A stretch of DNA of 64,000 nucleotides from Mesorhizobium zhangyense (GTDB lineage: Bacteria > Pseudomonadota > Alphaproteobacteria > Rhizobiales > Rhizobiaceae): assembly GCF_011045115.1 (NCBI RefSeq), contig NZ_JAAKZG010000003.1:1-64000 (forward strand), in the 5' to 3' direction. Positions within the stretch are counted from its first letter, which is position 1; every line of letters starts with the position of its first letter. Positions 17,150 through 25,718 of this stretch are shown here, piece after piece. A program made the translations under genes and the position numbers. The notes under the pieces were generated by a model. The model made no database searches. It saw only the letters and a program-made list of their open reading frames with translations, and was not told the origin of the DNA.

Positions 17150-17293
17150 ATGAAGTTTTTTTCCCGTTTCCTGAAGGGCAGCCGCCGCGAAATGAACCTG
17201 ACGACTGCGCTTGAGCGCCAGCGTCTCGACAGGACGATGCCTGGCCAGTCCGGCGCCGTTGCCGCCGCCCGCCTCGGCTTCCTGATCCGCTAA
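17150..17293 (+). CDS. Hypothetical 47-residue basic protein
   Basis: The frame encodes MKFFSRFLKGSRREMNL to GFLIR, 47 residues, rich in Arg, Leu and Phe with an amphipathic N-terminus. GGAGAAG lies about four bases before the ATG, and a strong terminator follows the stop by about 40 bases. The two together argue that it is real. No family was recognised; the size and basic charge recall DUF1127-type small proteins, but the DIG motif is missing. Confidence 0.6.
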   Translation: MKFFSRFLKGSRREMNLTTALERQRLDRTMPGQSGAVAAARLGFLIR

Positions 17294-17335
17294 TTAGAAT
17301 ATCTCTGGCTCTGGATACAGGGCCCGACTTCCAGC

Positions 17336-17370
17336 AGCCGCGCCGGCCAAAACAGGCCGCGCGGCTTTTT
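17336..17370 (+). terminator. Intrinsic terminator
   Basis: AGCCGCGC/GGCC at 17336-17348 pairs with GGCCGCGCGGCT at 17355-17366 with one bulged base and an AAAACA loop, followed by a run of T. It ends the 17150 small-gene transcript. Confidence 0.85.
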
Positions 17371-17378
17371 CTTTGGAA

Positions 17379-17423
17379 GCATCAGCCTTACGTAAGGTGA
17401 TGCAAACAAGTCGATGTCGCAAA
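17379..17423. promoter_or_regulatory. Palindrome and GTCGCAAA site before the GlxA-type regulator
   Basis: GCATCAGCCTTAC and GTAAGGTGATGC (17379-17403) form a near-perfect inverted repeat with one extra base. TGTCGCAAA follows at 17415-17423, and a related TTCGCGACAT in the opposite sense lies at 17488-17497. All are within 120 bases of the possible starts of the regulator gene, so autoregulation is plausible. Confidence 0.5.
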
Positions 17424-17473
17424 TTTAGTTTTCGGCGAGCCCTCTACCCCATTGACAGCAATGGTTTTTCCTG

Positions 17474-18535
17474 ATGACGCTTTGCTGTTCGCGACATCAG
17501 GTTCGTGCCATCTTCGGTCTGCGTGAGGGTTCCTTGAACGCCGTAAAACATCCGATCAAACGGTCGCTTGTCTTCTTCCTCGTGCCTGATTTCACGATGA
17601 TTGCCTTCGCGACAGCGCTCGATCCGCTACGCTCGGCCAACCGTATGCTCGGCTACGAGGCCTATAAGTGGCGGCTTGCCAGCATCGACGGAAAGCCCGT
17701 CAGCGCCTCGAACGGCGTGCAGTGCGCGGTCAACACCTCGCTGGAGGAAGAGCGCAAGAAGATGGCCGGCCCCGACCGCCCCTCCATGGTGGTGGTGTGC
17801 AGCGGCATCAATGTCGAAAGATACCAGAACAAGTCGGCCTTCGCCTGGCTGCGCGAGGAGTACAATCGCGGCGTCGCCATCGGCGGCCTGTGCACCGGCG
17901 CGCATGTGTTGGCGGCGGCGGGGCTGTTGTCCAACAAGCGCTGCGCAATTCACTGGGAAAACCTGCCCGGCTTTTCGGAAGCCTTCCCCAAGGCCAATGT
18001 CTTTGCCGACCTTTTTGAGGTCGATCAGAACATCTACACCTGCGCCGGCGGCACTGCCGCGCTCGACATGATGCTGAAGCTGATCGGCGACGATTTCGAC
18101 GACAATCTCGTCAACCGCGTCTGCGAGCAGGTGCTGACCGACCGCGTGCGCAGCCCGACGGACCGCCAGCGCCTTCCGCTGCGCGCGCGCCTCGGCGTCC
18201 AGAACTCCAAGGTGCTGACCATCATCGAGCTGATGGAGGCCAACCTTGCCGAGCCGCTGTCGCTGATCGAGATCGCCGATCATGTCGGCCTGTCACGCCG
18301 CCAGATCGAGCGCCTTTTCCGCACCGAAATGGGCCGCTCGCCGGCGCGCTACTATCTCGAGATCAGGCTCGACCGCGCGCGGCACCTGCTGATCCAGTCG
18401 TCGATGCCGGTGGTGGAAGTGGCGGTCGCCTGCGGCTTCGTCTCGGCCTCGCATTTTTCGAAATGCTACCGCGAGCTTTACGCGCGCTCGCCCCAGCAGG
18501 AACGCGTCGACCGTAAGCAGCTGCTGGCTGCCTGA
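17474..18535 (+). CDS. GlxA-family AraC-type regulator
   Basis: A protein of up to 353 residues. The first 200 residues are a DJ-1/PfpI (glutamine-amidotransferase-like) sensor domain with GGLCTGAHVLAAAGLL and CAGGTAALDMML. The C-terminal 100 residues hold two AraC helix-turn-helix motifs (SLIEIADHVGLSRRQIERLF and PVVEVAVACGFVSASHFSKCYR). GbdR, CdhR and similar activators of glycine-betaine, carnitine and choline catabolism share this architecture. ATG 17474 has no clear ribosome-binding site; TTG 17534 has GAGGG before it and may be the real start. Given its neighbourhood it is the best candidate to bind the GTCGCAAA sites. Confidence 0.9.
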   Translation: MTLCCSRHQVRAIFGLREGSLNAVKHPIKRSLVFFLVPDFTMIAFATALDPLRSANRMLGYEAYKWRLASIDGKPVSASNGVQCAVNTSLEEERKKMAGPDRPSMVVVCSGINVERYQNKSAFAWLREEYNRGVAIGGLCTGAHVLAAAGLLSNKRCAIHWENLPGFSEAFPKANVFADLFEVDQNIYTCAGGTAALDMMLKLIGDDFDDNLVNRVCEQVLTDRVRSPTDRQRLPLRARLGVQNSKVLTIIELMEANLAEPLSLIEIADHVGLSRRQIERLFRTEMGRSPARYYLEIRLDRARHLLIQSSMPVVEVAVACGFVSASHFSKCYRELYARSPQQERVDRKQLLAA

Positions 18536-18558
18536 GGTCGAACAGCGCCGCGCACTCG

Positions 18559-18912
18559 CTAACCGTCGCAGTAGCATTCGGCAGATGAGATCTCGTCGTT
18601 CCAGTCGCCAACATGGCGATCGTTGCGGCGGAACTCCTGCGACCTGCCGCCCATGCGGGTATCTTCGTACACCACCAGCGAACAGCCGCGCGCGACGCGA
18701 ATCGACGAAACGCGGTCGTTCCAGAATTGGCCGCTGCGAAAGCTGACCGCCTGATCCGGCTGCATCCGCAACGCGCGCCCGCTATAATTGCTGTCCTCAT
18801 ACATCACGCATGCGACGTCGCGATATTCGTTATAGTACTGGGCGCTGGCACTGCCGACCATCACCACCGAGGCGAACGCCGCAATAGCTGCAACACGTTT
18901 CATGATTCTCAT
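18559..18912 (-). CDS. Secreted beta/gamma-crystallin-like protein
   Basis: A 117-residue protein with a signal peptide (MRIMKRVAAIAAFASVVMVGSASA, cut near residue 24). The mature part has two repeats of the Greek-key pattern: ACVMYEDSNYSGRALRM...WNDRVSSIRV and SLVVYEDTRMGGRSQEF...WNDEISSAEC. This is typical of the beta/gamma-crystallin superfamily, which includes calcium-binding and protease-inhibitor proteins. Three Cys residues could give disulfides. GAGAGGG precedes the start. It converges on the GlxA gene (24-base gap) and probably acts in the periplasm; its role is unknown. Confidence 0.8.
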   Translation of the reverse strand: MRIMKRVAAIAAFASVVMVGSASAQYYNEYRDVACVMYEDSNYSGRALRMQPDQAVSFRSGQFWNDRVSSIRVARGCSLVVYEDTRMGGRSQEFRRNDRHVGDWNDEISSAECYCDG

Positions 18913-19002
18913 TTCCCTCTCAGGCTGTGTCCCCAAAACTTAGAGATGCGATCCTCGTGGCCAAACTTTGGCAGCGAGTCGCGGAGGATGAACACCGCCA
19001 GT

Positions 19003-19851
19003 CTACCGGCTTTCCCACATCCAGGAACGGTCGCGCCACAGCTTTTCGCCGACCATGCAGTCATACGGTGCTGTGGCCTGCGCCAGCACGACCGGAAGCC
19101 CCTGCTCCACCTCGGCGCGCCATGGCTGAGACCACGGGCCGGCCAATTCCAGCACCAGCTTGCGGCGGATCGCTTCCGGGAACTGTTCCCAGTCATTGAC
19201 CGGGATCATGAAGGCCCCCGGCCCGCCAATGACGCAGTCACTGTAGTATTTGTCGAGTTCGGCGACGTCATAGGCGCTGGCGAGCCCGCCATTGGTCATC
19301 AAGGGCAGGCCGTTGATGGTTATGCCCTGCCGGACAAGCGCATCGCGAATGCCCTGCACGGGCGCGCCCTGGTTGTTCGGCCCGTCGCCGGAAACGTCGA
19401 TGACGCGTTTCATGCTGGTAAAACCGCTTTCTGCGAAAAGGTCGCCACCGAATTCCAGCGCACCCGAAATAGAGGTTCTGCGGGCGCTGTTGGGTGGACT
19501 GGCCGAAAGCTGTGCAGCGACCCGTTCGGCATCCTCGCGGCTTGCGATGACAGTCCACGGTACGATGACATGCTGGGTCGTAGCGCCTGCCCATTCGAAA
19601 AAGGTCACCGCGATCTTGCCATGAACGCCATCGGCAATCGCCTGCAGCACATCGTTGTGGGTAAGTGCCGCGGCATAGCCGTGGCGCTGGATTTCAAGCT
19701 CGTCGGGCGACATCGACAGCGAGACATCGACCGCGAGCACCAGTTCGATATCGACCTGTTCGGCGGCAAAACCCTGTGGCGCGAAGAGAAGTGTCAGCGC
19801 AAGGGCTGCGCCGCCTGCAAGAACATGTCTGATGCGAAGCAAACGAGACAT
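19003..19851 (-). CDS. DUF1194 (von Willebrand A-like) secreted protein, copy 1
   Basis: A 282-residue protein with a signal peptide (start MSRLLRIRHVLAGGAALAL, cut after FAA near residue 30). A VWA-type fold follows: the MIDAS-like DVSLSMS near residue 43 gives Asp-x-Ser-x-Ser, and RRTSISGAL plus VIDVSGDGPNN provide the other metal-ligand loops. DUF1194 proteins are periplasmic or secreted and of unknown function. It is a close paralogue of the neighbour at 19966-20808, with the same order of motifs and the same ending (C..GEKLW.D). The start at 19851 is set by the signal peptide. Confidence 0.85.
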   Translation of the reverse strand: MSRLLRIRHVLAGGAALALTLLFAPQGFAAEQVDIELVLAVDVSLSMSPDELEIQRHGYAAALTHNDVLQAIADGVHGKIAVTFFEWAGATTQHVIVPWTVIASREDAERVAAQLSASPPNSARRTSISGALEFGGDLFAESGFTSMKRVIDVSGDGPNNQGAPVQGIRDALVRQGITINGLPLMTNGGLASAYDVAELDKYYSDCVIGGPGAFMIPVNDWEQFPEAIRRKLVLELAGPWSQPWRAEVEQGLPVVLAQATAPYDCMVGEKLWRDRSWMWESR

Positions 19852-19965
19852 GCATCGAAGGTACGCGAAAATCTGCGGTTGAAAAGAAAGCCCGGTTTTT
19901 TGCCGGGCCTTTTCCATTCACATTTTCGCGATTGCTTGAATCGAATTTCGCAAGAAGCCGCCTGC

Positions 19966-20808
19966 TTAAGGATCGTACATCCGTTGCCGCCCGCGGTCTC
20001 CCTGCCAGAGTTTTTCGCCGATCAGGCAGTCATATGGCGGCTTGGCTTGCGCAAGTATGACAGGCACTTTCTCCTCGTGCGACCGTGGCGGTCGACTGGC
20101 CAGCTCCAGCAGAAGTTTGCGGCGGATTGCCTCCGGAAACTGCTCCCAGCCATTGACCGGCATGACGAATGAGCCAGGCCCGCCAATCACGCACTCGCTG
20201 TAATAAGTGTCGAGTTCCTCGACCTCATAGGGTAGCAATTCCGTTCCTGCCGCCATCACCGGCAGGCCATTGATGGCGATCTTCTGCTGAACGACGGCAT
20301 CCCGCGCCGCATCCGCCGGGCGTCCCTCATTGTTCGGCCCGTCGCCGGAAATGTCGATGACGCGCTTGAAGCTCTGGAAGCCGCTCTCGGCAAACAGATC
20401 GGCGGCGAAATGCAGCGCGCCCGAAATCGAGGTTCGCCGCGACTGGCGTGGCGGCACGGCGGAAATGCGCTGCGCGACCCGTTCGGCGTCCTCGCGGCTG
20501 GCGATCACAGTCCAGGGCACGATGACATGCTGCGAAGTGCTGCCCGCCCACTCGAAATAGGTGAGCGCGATTTTGCCATGCGCGCCGTCGGCAATCGCCT
20601 CCAGAACGCGCGGGTCCGTCAGCGCCGTCGCATAGCCACGACGCTGGATCTCCATCTCGTCGGGCGACATCGACAGCGACACGTCAACGGCCAGCACCAG
20701 CTCGATATCAACCTGTTCGGCGGCCAAACCTTGTGGCGCGCAAAGAAACGTCAGCGCAACAGCTGCACTGGCTGCAAGGACATGTCTGATGCGTGGCAAA
20801 CGAGACAT
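19966..20808 (-). CDS. DUF1194 (von Willebrand A-like) secreted protein, copy 2
   Basis: A 280-residue paralogue of 19003-19851, co-directional and 114 bases upstream. It shares MSRL.RIRHVLA signal peptides, the DVSLSMSPDE MIDAS motif, FFEWAG/YFEWAG, VPWTVIASREDAERVA, RTSISGAL and ISGDGPNN. The middle (residues 180-220) has diverged most. The pair is a tandem duplication whose two products may form a complex or recognise different ligands. The longer frame upstream of 20808 runs into an intergenic repeat and is not coding. Confidence 0.85.
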   Translation of the reverse strand: MSRLPRIRHVLAASAAVALTFLCAPQGLAAEQVDIELVLAVDVSLSMSPDEMEIQRRGYATALTDPRVLEAIADGAHGKIALTYFEWAGSTSQHVIVPWTVIASREDAERVAQRISAVPPRQSRRTSISGALHFAADLFAESGFQSFKRVIDISGDGPNNEGRPADAARDAVVQQKIAINGLPVMAAGTELLPYEVEELDTYYSECVIGGPGSFVMPVNGWEQFPEAIRRKLLLELASRPPRSHEEKVPVILAQAKPPYDCLIGEKLWQGDRGRQRMYDP

Positions 20809-20879
20809 GAATTGCAAGGTACATGAAAACCAACGGTTGAGAAGACCGGAGGATGTTCGTCTTAGTAATGAGAGTCGGC

Positions 20880-21000
20880 GCTGCCCCTCACCCTTACCCT
20901 CTCCCCGTGAAGAACGGGGAGAGGGAGGCGTCATCGTTGGAGCTTCCTCCTTCTCCCCGTCACTATACGGGGAGAAGGTCGCGGCAGCGGGATGAGGGGC
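20880..21000. repeat. Composite palindromic repeat (CTCCCCGT...ACGGGGAG family)
   Basis: Two hairpins, CTCTCCCCGT...ACGGGGAGAG and CTTCTCCCCGTCACTATACGGGGAGAAG-like (split here), are bracketed by GCTGCCCCTCA and its complement TGAGGGGCAGC. The same composite unit occurs in opposite orientation at 55780-55900, and half of it at 48121-48260. It lies between a DUF1194 start and the end of the FAD-GcvT gene. Confidence 0.8.
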
Positions 21001-21053
21001 AGCACCAACCTATACCGGTCAGCGCCCTACTCTCGCGATACCACCAAGCACCC

Positions 21054-23615
21054 TCAGCTCCGCGGCTTGAGGTTCTCCGGGTCATACAGCGGCTTGTAGC
21101 CAACGGCGGCCACTTCGACCGGATAGGTCTCGCCAAAGTATTCGACAGCGAGCTTGCGGCCTTCCTGGCAATAGGCGTGCGGCAGGTAGGCGAGCGCGAT
21201 GTTCTTGCCGATGGTGGGGCCGTAAGCGATGGAAGTCGTGTAGGAGCGGCGGCCGAGGTCGTCGACCAGCACTGCGCCGGTGTCCGCATCCATGACCGGC
21301 ATGCTGCCGACGGGATAGCGCTTCACGCCCTTGCTGTCGGTGTTCTCCGTCATGACGAGCGTGCACAGCATGGCGGGCTGGTGCTCGCGCGCCTTGTATT
21401 CCAGATGCTTGGCCTTGCCGCGGAAATCCGCTTCCTTGACCTTCGGGCGGGCAAGATCGGCCTCGATCAGGTTGTACTGGGTCAGGAGATCGCCGTTCTG
21501 CAGGCGCAGGCTTTTTTCCATGCGGCGCGAATTCGCGTAAGTCTCGACGCCGAAGGCCATGACGCCCGTCGCGCGCAGTGCATCCCAGACAGCAAGGCCG
21601 TCCTCGTACTTCATGTGAAGTTCCCAGCCCTGCTCGCCGACATAGGAGATGCGGAAGGCGGTGACTGGCCTGCCGGCGATCTCGATCGGCTTGATCGCGG
21701 CGAAGGCGAAGTTTTCGATATCGAGCCCGGCAGGGTCGGCGACCACCTTTTTCAGCGTGTCGCGGGCATTCGGTCCCCAGATGCCGATGGTGATGAACTT
21801 TTCCGAGACGTCGGTGATGGTGACGTCGAGGCCACGATCTTCGGCAACGCGCTTCATGTAGTGGAAGTCGCGCGGGCCAGCATCCGCACCGTTGACGAGG
21901 CGGCAGCGGTCGGCCATGCGGAAGACGGTGAAGTCGGCGCGCACCATGCCCTCGTCGTCGAGGAAGTGGGTGTAGACGCCCTTGCCGATATTGCCGTCAC
22001 CGCCGATCTTGGCGGCGCAGAGCCATTCGAGCAGCTCGACATGGTCCGGCCCTTCGATATCCACCATATGGAAGTGCGAGAGGTTGACGATGCCGCAATC
22101 CTCGCTCATCGCCAGATGCTCGGCGTTGGAAACCCGCCAGAAGTGGCGGTTGTCCCATTCGTTCTCGCGCACCGGCACGCGGTTGCCGTATTTTTCCAGA
22201 AGGTGCTCATTGGCCTTGTAGCCATGCGCACGTTCCCAGCCGCCGAGTTCCATGAAATAGCCGCCAAGCTCGACCTCGCGCTCGTAGAAGGGCGAACGCT
22301 TGACGTTGCGGCCGGTGCCGTAGGGCTCGCGGGTGTGCACGGCCGGGAAGTAAATCTTCTGGGCAGCCTCGTAGGTGCGACCCTCGATGAATTTTTCCTC
22401 GAGCTGGTGCGGATAGAAGCGCGCGTAGTCGATTGAGTTGTGGTCGATCTCGGTACGACCGTCCGTCATCCAGTCGGCGATCAGCTTGCCGTAGCCGGGA
22501 CCGTCCTTCACCCAGATGGCGACGCAGTACCACAGGCCACGCACCTTCTGGCTCTCGCCGCAGGAGGCGCCGCCCGCGGCGGAAACCTGAAGCAAGCCGT
22601 TGAAGGAGTGGCTTTCATTGTAACCGAGTTCGCCGAGGATCGGCGTCAGTTCCATGGCCTTTTCGAGCGGCTCGAGGATCTGCTCCATGTCGAGGTCGCG
22701 CTGCGAGGGCGAAAGACGCGCCTGATGCTTCTCGAGAATGTCGCGCGGATGGCAAAGCCGTGGATTGGTGGTCTCGTAGTAGCCCCACTCGATCTGGCCG
22801 CCTTCGGTGGTCTTCGGGTCGCCGGTATCGCGCATATAGGCGGAGTTGCCCTGGTCGCGCAGCAGCGGATAGCCGATCTCCTTGCCCGTCCCTTCGAACT
22901 CGTTGTACGGACCAAAGAAGGTCAGCGGATGGTCGACCGGCATCACCGGCAGGTCCTCGCCGACCATTTCGGCGATCAGGCGACCCCAGATGCCGGCGCA
23001 GACGATAACATGATCCGCCATGATCGTGCCCCGGTGCGTGACGACGCCCTTGATGCGGCCATTCTCGACGAGGAGCGAGGTCGCCGGCGTGTTGCCGAAT
23101 ACCTTGAGCTTGCCGGATTTTTCGGCGGTATCAACCAGCTTGCCGGCAACCGTCTGCGAGCGTGGGATGACGAGGCCGGCATCGGGATCGAACATGCCGC
23201 CCATGACCTGATCTTCCTCGATCAGCGGGAACATCTTCTTGATTTCAGCCGGAGAAACATAGTGCGCGCGGGTGCCGAAAGCCTTGGCGGAGGAAAGCTT
23301 GCGCTTGATCTCTTCCATCCAGGTATCGTCGCCTGTGCGCGCGACTTCCAGGCCGCCGATGCGGGCGTAGTGGCCCATCTTCTCGTAGAAATCGATGGAA
23401 TACTGCGTGGTCCAGACCGAAAGATAGTCGTGGCTGGTCGTGTAGCAGAAGTCGGAAGCATGCGCCGTTGAGCCGATGTCTGTCGGGATGCCGGACTTGT
23501 CGATGCCGACGATATCGTCCCATCCGCGCTCGATCAGGTGATGGGCGATCGAGGCGCCGACGATCCCGCCCAACCCGATGATGACGACCTTCGCCTTTGC
23601 CGGAAACCCTGCCAT
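21054..23615 (-). CDS. FAD-dependent oxidoreductase fused to GcvT (dimethylglycine dehydrogenase-like), variant 1
   Basis: An 853-residue two-domain flavoprotein. The N-terminus has the FAD dinucleotide motif VVIIGLGGIVGASIAHHL, and residues 1-400 form the DAO fold. After a linker comes a GcvT-type THF-binding aminomethyltransferase domain (about 440-850; YVGEQGWELHM near residue 690). The flavin-attachment region reads STAHASDF instead of the STWHAAG of its two relatives in this window, so the His is kept but its surroundings differ. It also has about 40 extra residues. The likely job is oxidative demethylation of an N-methyl compound with transfer of the C1 unit to THF. The start at 23615 has GGAG upstream; TTG 23630 is possible. 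A GTCGCAAA site lies 68-76 bases upstream. Confidence 0.88.
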   Translation of the reverse strand: MAGFPAKAKVVIIGLGGIVGASIAHHLIERGWDDIVGIDKSGIPTDIGSTAHASDFCYTTSHDYLSVWTTQYSIDFYEKMGHYARIGGLEVARTGDDTWMEEIKRKLSSAKAFGTRAHYVSPAEIKKMFPLIEEDQVMGGMFDPDAGLVIPRSQTVAGKLVDTAEKSGKLKVFGNTPATSLLVENGRIKGVVTHRGTIMADHVIVCAGIWGRLIAEMVGEDLPVMPVDHPLTFFGPYNEFEGTGKEIGYPLLRDQGNSAYMRDTGDPKTTEGGQIEWGYYETTNPRLCHPRDILEKHQARLSPSQRDLDMEQILEPLEKAMELTPILGELGYNESHSFNGLLQVSAAGGASCGESQKVRGLWYCVAIWVKDGPGYGKLIADWMTDGRTEIDHNSIDYARFYPHQLEEKFIEGRTYEAAQKIYFPAVHTREPYGTGRNVKRSPFYEREVELGGYFMELGGWERAHGYKANEHLLEKYGNRVPVRENEWDNRHFWRVSNAEHLAMSEDCGIVNLSHFHMVDIEGPDHVELLEWLCAAKIGGDGNIGKGVYTHFLDDEGMVRADFTVFRMADRCRLVNGADAGPRDFHYMKRVAEDRGLDVTITDVSEKFITIGIWGPNARDTLKKVVADPAGLDIENFAFAAIKPIEIAGRPVTAFRISYVGEQGWELHMKYEDGLAVWDALRATGVMAFGVETYANSRRMEKSLRLQNGDLLTQYNLIEADLARPKVKEADFRGKAKHLEYKAREHQPAMLCTLVMTENTDSKGVKRYPVGSMPVMDADTGAVLVDDLGRRSYTTSIAYGPTIGKNIALAYLPHAYCQEGRKLAVEYFGETYPVEVAAVGYKPLYDPENLKPRS

Positions 23616-23682
23616 CGCCCGCGACTCCAAAGTGGTAATGCGGCGAGACTATAGGGCGATGCGGGCGCGTGATTGCAGCCTG

Positions 23683-23691
23683 TTTGCGACA
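23683..23691. promoter_or_regulatory. GTCGCAAA site (reverse orientation)
   Basis: TTTGCGACA, complement of TGTCGCAAA, 68-76 bases upstream of the start of the minus-strand FAD-GcvT gene. In that gene's reading direction it appears as TGTCGCAAA, the same orientation as before the corrinoid-protein and Rieske genes. Confidence 0.55.
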
Positions 23692-23730
23692 TTCCAAAAA
23701 AGCCGAGCGACGGGCAGCCTCCGCAACCTA

Positions 23731-24501
23731 TTAAGCGAATGCCCAGACGTCCTCGGCGTAGATGCCGACGTGGTAGCCGGCGGTCTTGAGCTTGACGACG
23801 ACATTGCCGATTTCTGCCGCCGGCAGCGCACCGATCTCCACCTTGATCATGCCCGGACGATAGCGCTCGAGGTCGAGCTGATCGAAGACGATCCAGTCGG
23901 CGCCCTCGCAATCGACGAGGAAAGCGTCGATATGCTCGACCTGATTGCGGTCGAGGACGGATTGCAGCGTGTCGGAGGGAACCTCAATGTCCCTCAGATA
24001 GGGCGCGAATTTCTTGAAATCGATATCCGCTTCGCCCCAGGCGTTCTTGCCCGACATCAGGTTGGTGTCGGTGATGGAGGAGCAGCCGATGAACTCGATC
24101 GGCAGCGTGCCGGCTTCCAGGGCTGCCGCATCGAAAGTCTTCACCGTTATCGAGCCGGGTTTTCGGGTGATTGCCAGCGGCTCGATCCTGAAGCGTTCCG
24201 TATCGGGATAGTTCTTGCGCAGGCGCTGCTGGTTGTAGGGGATCGGCTCGACAAGCACGGCACGAGCATTCGGAATGCGATGCAGCCACGGCGTCACGTC
24301 GTCGAACAACGCGCCGTCGCAGGCCCCGACATTGACCATCTGAAACGGGCGTCCGCGCCCGAAGCGGGCATTGAGTGCCGCCCATGCGAGAAACCGGGTG
24401 CCCCTGAGCGGGGCACCGCGATTGAGGATGCCGACAGGAACGCCCAGCGCCAAAACGACGCGAACGAATTCCATGAAGACCGAGGCTTCGGCTCCGTCCA
24501 T
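23731..24501 (-). CDS. FkbM-family methyltransferase
   Basis: A 256-residue SAM-dependent methyltransferase. QMVNVGACDGALFDDV near residue 55 is the SAM-binding motif I, RAVLVEPIPYNQQRL gives the acidic loop after strand 2, and AFLVDCEGADWIVFDQL matches FkbM motif IV. FkbM enzymes O-methylate sugars or polyketides. It is the last gene of the minus-strand glycan cluster, two bases after the stop of the membrane protein, with AAAGG upstream of the start. It most likely methylates a hydroxyl of the sugar made or transferred by the cluster. Confidence 0.85.
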   Translation of the reverse strand: MDGAEASVFMEFVRVVLALGVPVGILNRGAPLRGTRFLAWAALNARFGRGRPFQMVNVGACDGALFDDVTPWLHRIPNARAVLVEPIPYNQQRLRKNYPDTERFRIEPLAITRKPGSITVKTFDAAALEAGTLPIEFIGCSSITDTNLMSGKNAWGEADIDFKKFAPYLRDIEVPSDTLQSVLDRNQVEHIDAFLVDCEGADWIVFDQLDLERYRPGMIKVEIGALPAAEIGNVVVKLKTAGYHVGIYAEDVWAFA

Positions 24502-24503
24502 GA

Positions 24504-25694
24504 TCAGGCCTTTCCAGGTGCGATATCGAAACGCGGCTTCCACATGACGACGAGCAGCATCGCCATGCCTGCGAGGAATACGAAGTAAAAACGGTCGTCG
24601 GGCAGCGGGAAGCTGGCGAACTTGCCGAGCGTGCCGATGGCCAGCGCAAACATCAGCGCGTTCTCGCGGCCCGTTCCGGTCCTGCCCGCGCGCCACAGCA
24701 GCGCCCAGCCAGCCAGTATGGCCAGGAAAAGCGGCGGCCAGTCATTATCGATGAGCGCCACCGTCACCCCACGCGCATAGCCCCTGACGAAGGCGGCCAG
24801 CGAGAAATCCGGATGGAAATTCGCCATCGAGTTCTGGATCTCGACGCAGGAGAAATAGAAATGCGCCCACCAGCCCGGATGCCCGCCGAATTTCGCGATG
24901 AGCATGCAGGCTGCGAAGGAGGCAACGAAAGTGACCGCTATCGGCAGGATGCGCCAGCCGAAGGCTATCGCCGTCAGGAGCAGCGCGAAAATGAGGATGA
25001 TGTTGTCGGGCCGTACGAACACAGACAGGAACAACAGCAGGCAGGCGGCTATGTCCTGTTTCCTGGCAAGCAGGTAGATGGCCCCCATCGAAACCACCGC
25101 CAGAAGCATGTCCGGCGTCACCGCCGTCGTCATGTGAAAGAGGTCGGCAACGACCAGCAGAGGTGCAAGGAAGATTGCACCTTGCAACGCGTTCTCCTGC
25201 CTGAGCCATAGCAGGCAGATGAGCCCGACGCCGAGCAGCGGCAGGACGGACGACAGGATGGCCGCCGTCACGATACCGGTGACCGGTCCCAGAACGCGCA
25301 ATAGTTCGATGTAGCCTATCTTCACGCGGTACATGGAAAGCTGCGATTCGAAATCGGCAGGATTCTCCCACTGATGACGATTGTAGGGGTTGCCGTATTG
25401 CAGATTGTAGAGCTGCGACTCGCGCGCGCCTTCGCCGATCGCTTTCCAGGTTTCGGCGTGGAGTTGTTCGGGGCTTTCGGTGCGGTTTTCGAGCGCGGTC
25501 GCGACATAGGCAACCATGTCCCAGTTATAGTCGGGCCGCACCCAGGTATAGGCGCCGACGAACAGGAACGTGGCGAGAAAGAAGACAGCAGCAATCCGGT
25601 CGAGCAGCGTCCGGTTCGACGCTGCACGCCCGAGCGCTTCGGCAGCCCCGGTCCCCATCGCCCAATCAATGGCTGTGCCTTGCGACTGTGCCAT
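24504..25694 (-). CDS. Polytopic membrane protein, probable GT-C-type glycosyltransferase
   Basis: A 396-residue protein with about nine to eleven hydrophobic segments. After the first helix comes VRPDYNWDMVAYVATALE, an acidic first extracytoplasmic loop like that of GT-C enzymes that use polyprenyl-phosphate sugars (the Asp there is usually the catalytic or metal residue). No named family was recognised with certainty. Its position in an operon with UbiA-HAD, DprE1-like and small flippase-like genes supports transfer of a lipid-linked sugar to an acceptor on the outer face of the inner membrane. A plain transporter or structural membrane protein cannot be ruled out. Confidence 0.6.
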   Translation of the reverse strand: MAQSQGTAIDWAMGTGAAEALGRAASNRTLLDRIAAVFFLATFLFVGAYTWVRPDYNWDMVAYVATALENRTESPEQLHAETWKAIGEGARESQLYNLQYGNPYNRHQWENPADFESQLSMYRVKIGYIELLRVLGPVTGIVTAAILSSVLPLLGVGLICLLWLRQENALQGAIFLAPLLVVADLFHMTTAVTPDMLLAVVSMGAIYLLARKQDIAACLLLFLSVFVRPDNIILIFALLLTAIAFGWRILPIAVTFVASFAACMLIAKFGGHPGWWAHFYFSCVEIQNSMANFHPDFSLAAFVRGYARGVTVALIDNDWPPLFLAILAGWALLWRAGRTGTGRENALMFALAIGTLGKFASFPLPDDRFYFVFLAGMAMLLVVMWKPRFDIAPGKA

Positions 25695-25718
25695 GCCCTG
25701 CCCCTACCCTGATTGCGC

